Made by a program: the position numbers and the translations under genes. A DNA stretch of 64,000 bases from Flavobacteriales bacterium (GTDB taxonomy: Bacteria; Bacteroidota; Bacteroidia; Flavobacteriales_D; Sanyastnellaceae). Position 1 is the stretch's first letter; each line of letters begins with the position of its first letter. Where the stretch lies: positions 62,001 through 126,000 of the forward strand of contig JADKIZ010000005.1 of the NCBI GenBank assembly GCA_016722445.1. Reading direction: 5' to 3'. The notes under the pieces are model-generated. The model did not search any database and was not told the origin of the DNA. It saw nothing but the letters and a program-made list of their open reading frames with translations. Of this stretch, positions 63,946 through 64,000 are shown piece by piece.

Positions 63946-64000
63946 AATCAGACGCAGAACTGACAAAATTTGCTATCGGGATTGTGTTCAAAAATCTCTG
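63942..64000 (+). CDS. Start of an unidentified gene, cut by the window end
   Basis: ATG at 63942 overlaps the flippase stop (ATGA) and opens a frame reading MKSDAELTKFAIGIVFKNL to the last base, with no stop. The overlap makes it a likely translationally coupled next gene of the glycan cluster. Too short to name. Confidence 0.55.
   Translation, partial: MKSDAELTKFAIGIVFKNL

Noticed and set aside
1..64000. tRNA, rRNA, CRISPR array, insertion sequence, prophage or integrative element
   Set aside because: No tRNA-like cloverleaf ends, no regularly spaced repeats, no transposase or integrase-like proteins and no target-site duplications were seen.

Overview
The window comes from a chromosome of the phylum Bacteroidota, probably an aerobic, gliding or surface-associated lineage outside the gut Bacteroidales. 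The evidence is a SprA-type outer-membrane channel protein, a GldH lipoprotein, several very large secreted proteins with type IX secretion system (T9SS) C-terminal sorting domains, the phylum-typical gene orders ricT-gldH and yceD-rpmF-fabH-accB-accC, and many starts preceded by the Bacteroidota -7 promoter element TAnnTTTG. The class (for example Chitinophagia or Saprospiria) cannot be fixed from this sequence alone. I saw no tRNA, rRNA, CRISPR array, insertion sequence or prophage, so this looks like ordinary chromosome with a cell-surface bias.

Layout. 1-8.9 kb: the C-terminal two thirds of SprA, then a same-strand block for surface polysaccharide (flippase, chain-length regulator, O-antigen ligase/polymerase). 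8.9-18 kb: pabB, mfd, a small DUF3592 protein and a giant secreted protein with a terminator and a long structured leader. 18-25 kb: recO, holB, ricT, gldH, kynureninase and hemL. 25-30 kb: a minus-strand block with comF, a cysteine-cluster protein, two di-haem cytochrome c peroxidase/MauG-like lipoproteins and an MbnP-like lipoprotein behind a near-consensus promoter; this is the most interesting functional cassette. 30-44 kb: an AddA-like helicase-nuclease, two more giant secreted proteins, a flippase, a CARDB protein and a candidate small RNA. 44-50.7 kb: a four-helix membrane protein with a cytochrome c lipoprotein, hflX, an aminotransferase, manC and clpX. 50.9-60.7 kb: mutS, accC/accB/fabH, rpmF/yceD, a DUF4783 protein, nadC, a YihY/BrkB protein and a DUF2147 protein. 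60.7-64 kb: the start of another glycan cluster (GT2 glycosyltransferase, DUF115-like protein, flippase and a gene cut by the window edge).

How the genes fit together. SprA and GldH belong to the secretion/gliding machinery. The three giant proteins are likely cargo. The O-antigen and flippase genes could build the lipopolysaccharide to which T9SS cargo is anchored in relatives. The MbnP/di-haem block looks like an envelope metal- or peroxide-handling unit.

Quality warning. Seven single-base indels break six reading frames: clpX, the accC start, kynU (two), a cytochrome c peroxidase, a giant secreted protein and a DUF115-like gene. Most lie in short homopolymers and two hit housekeeping genes, so I read them as residual sequencing errors and give the reconstructed full-length genes.
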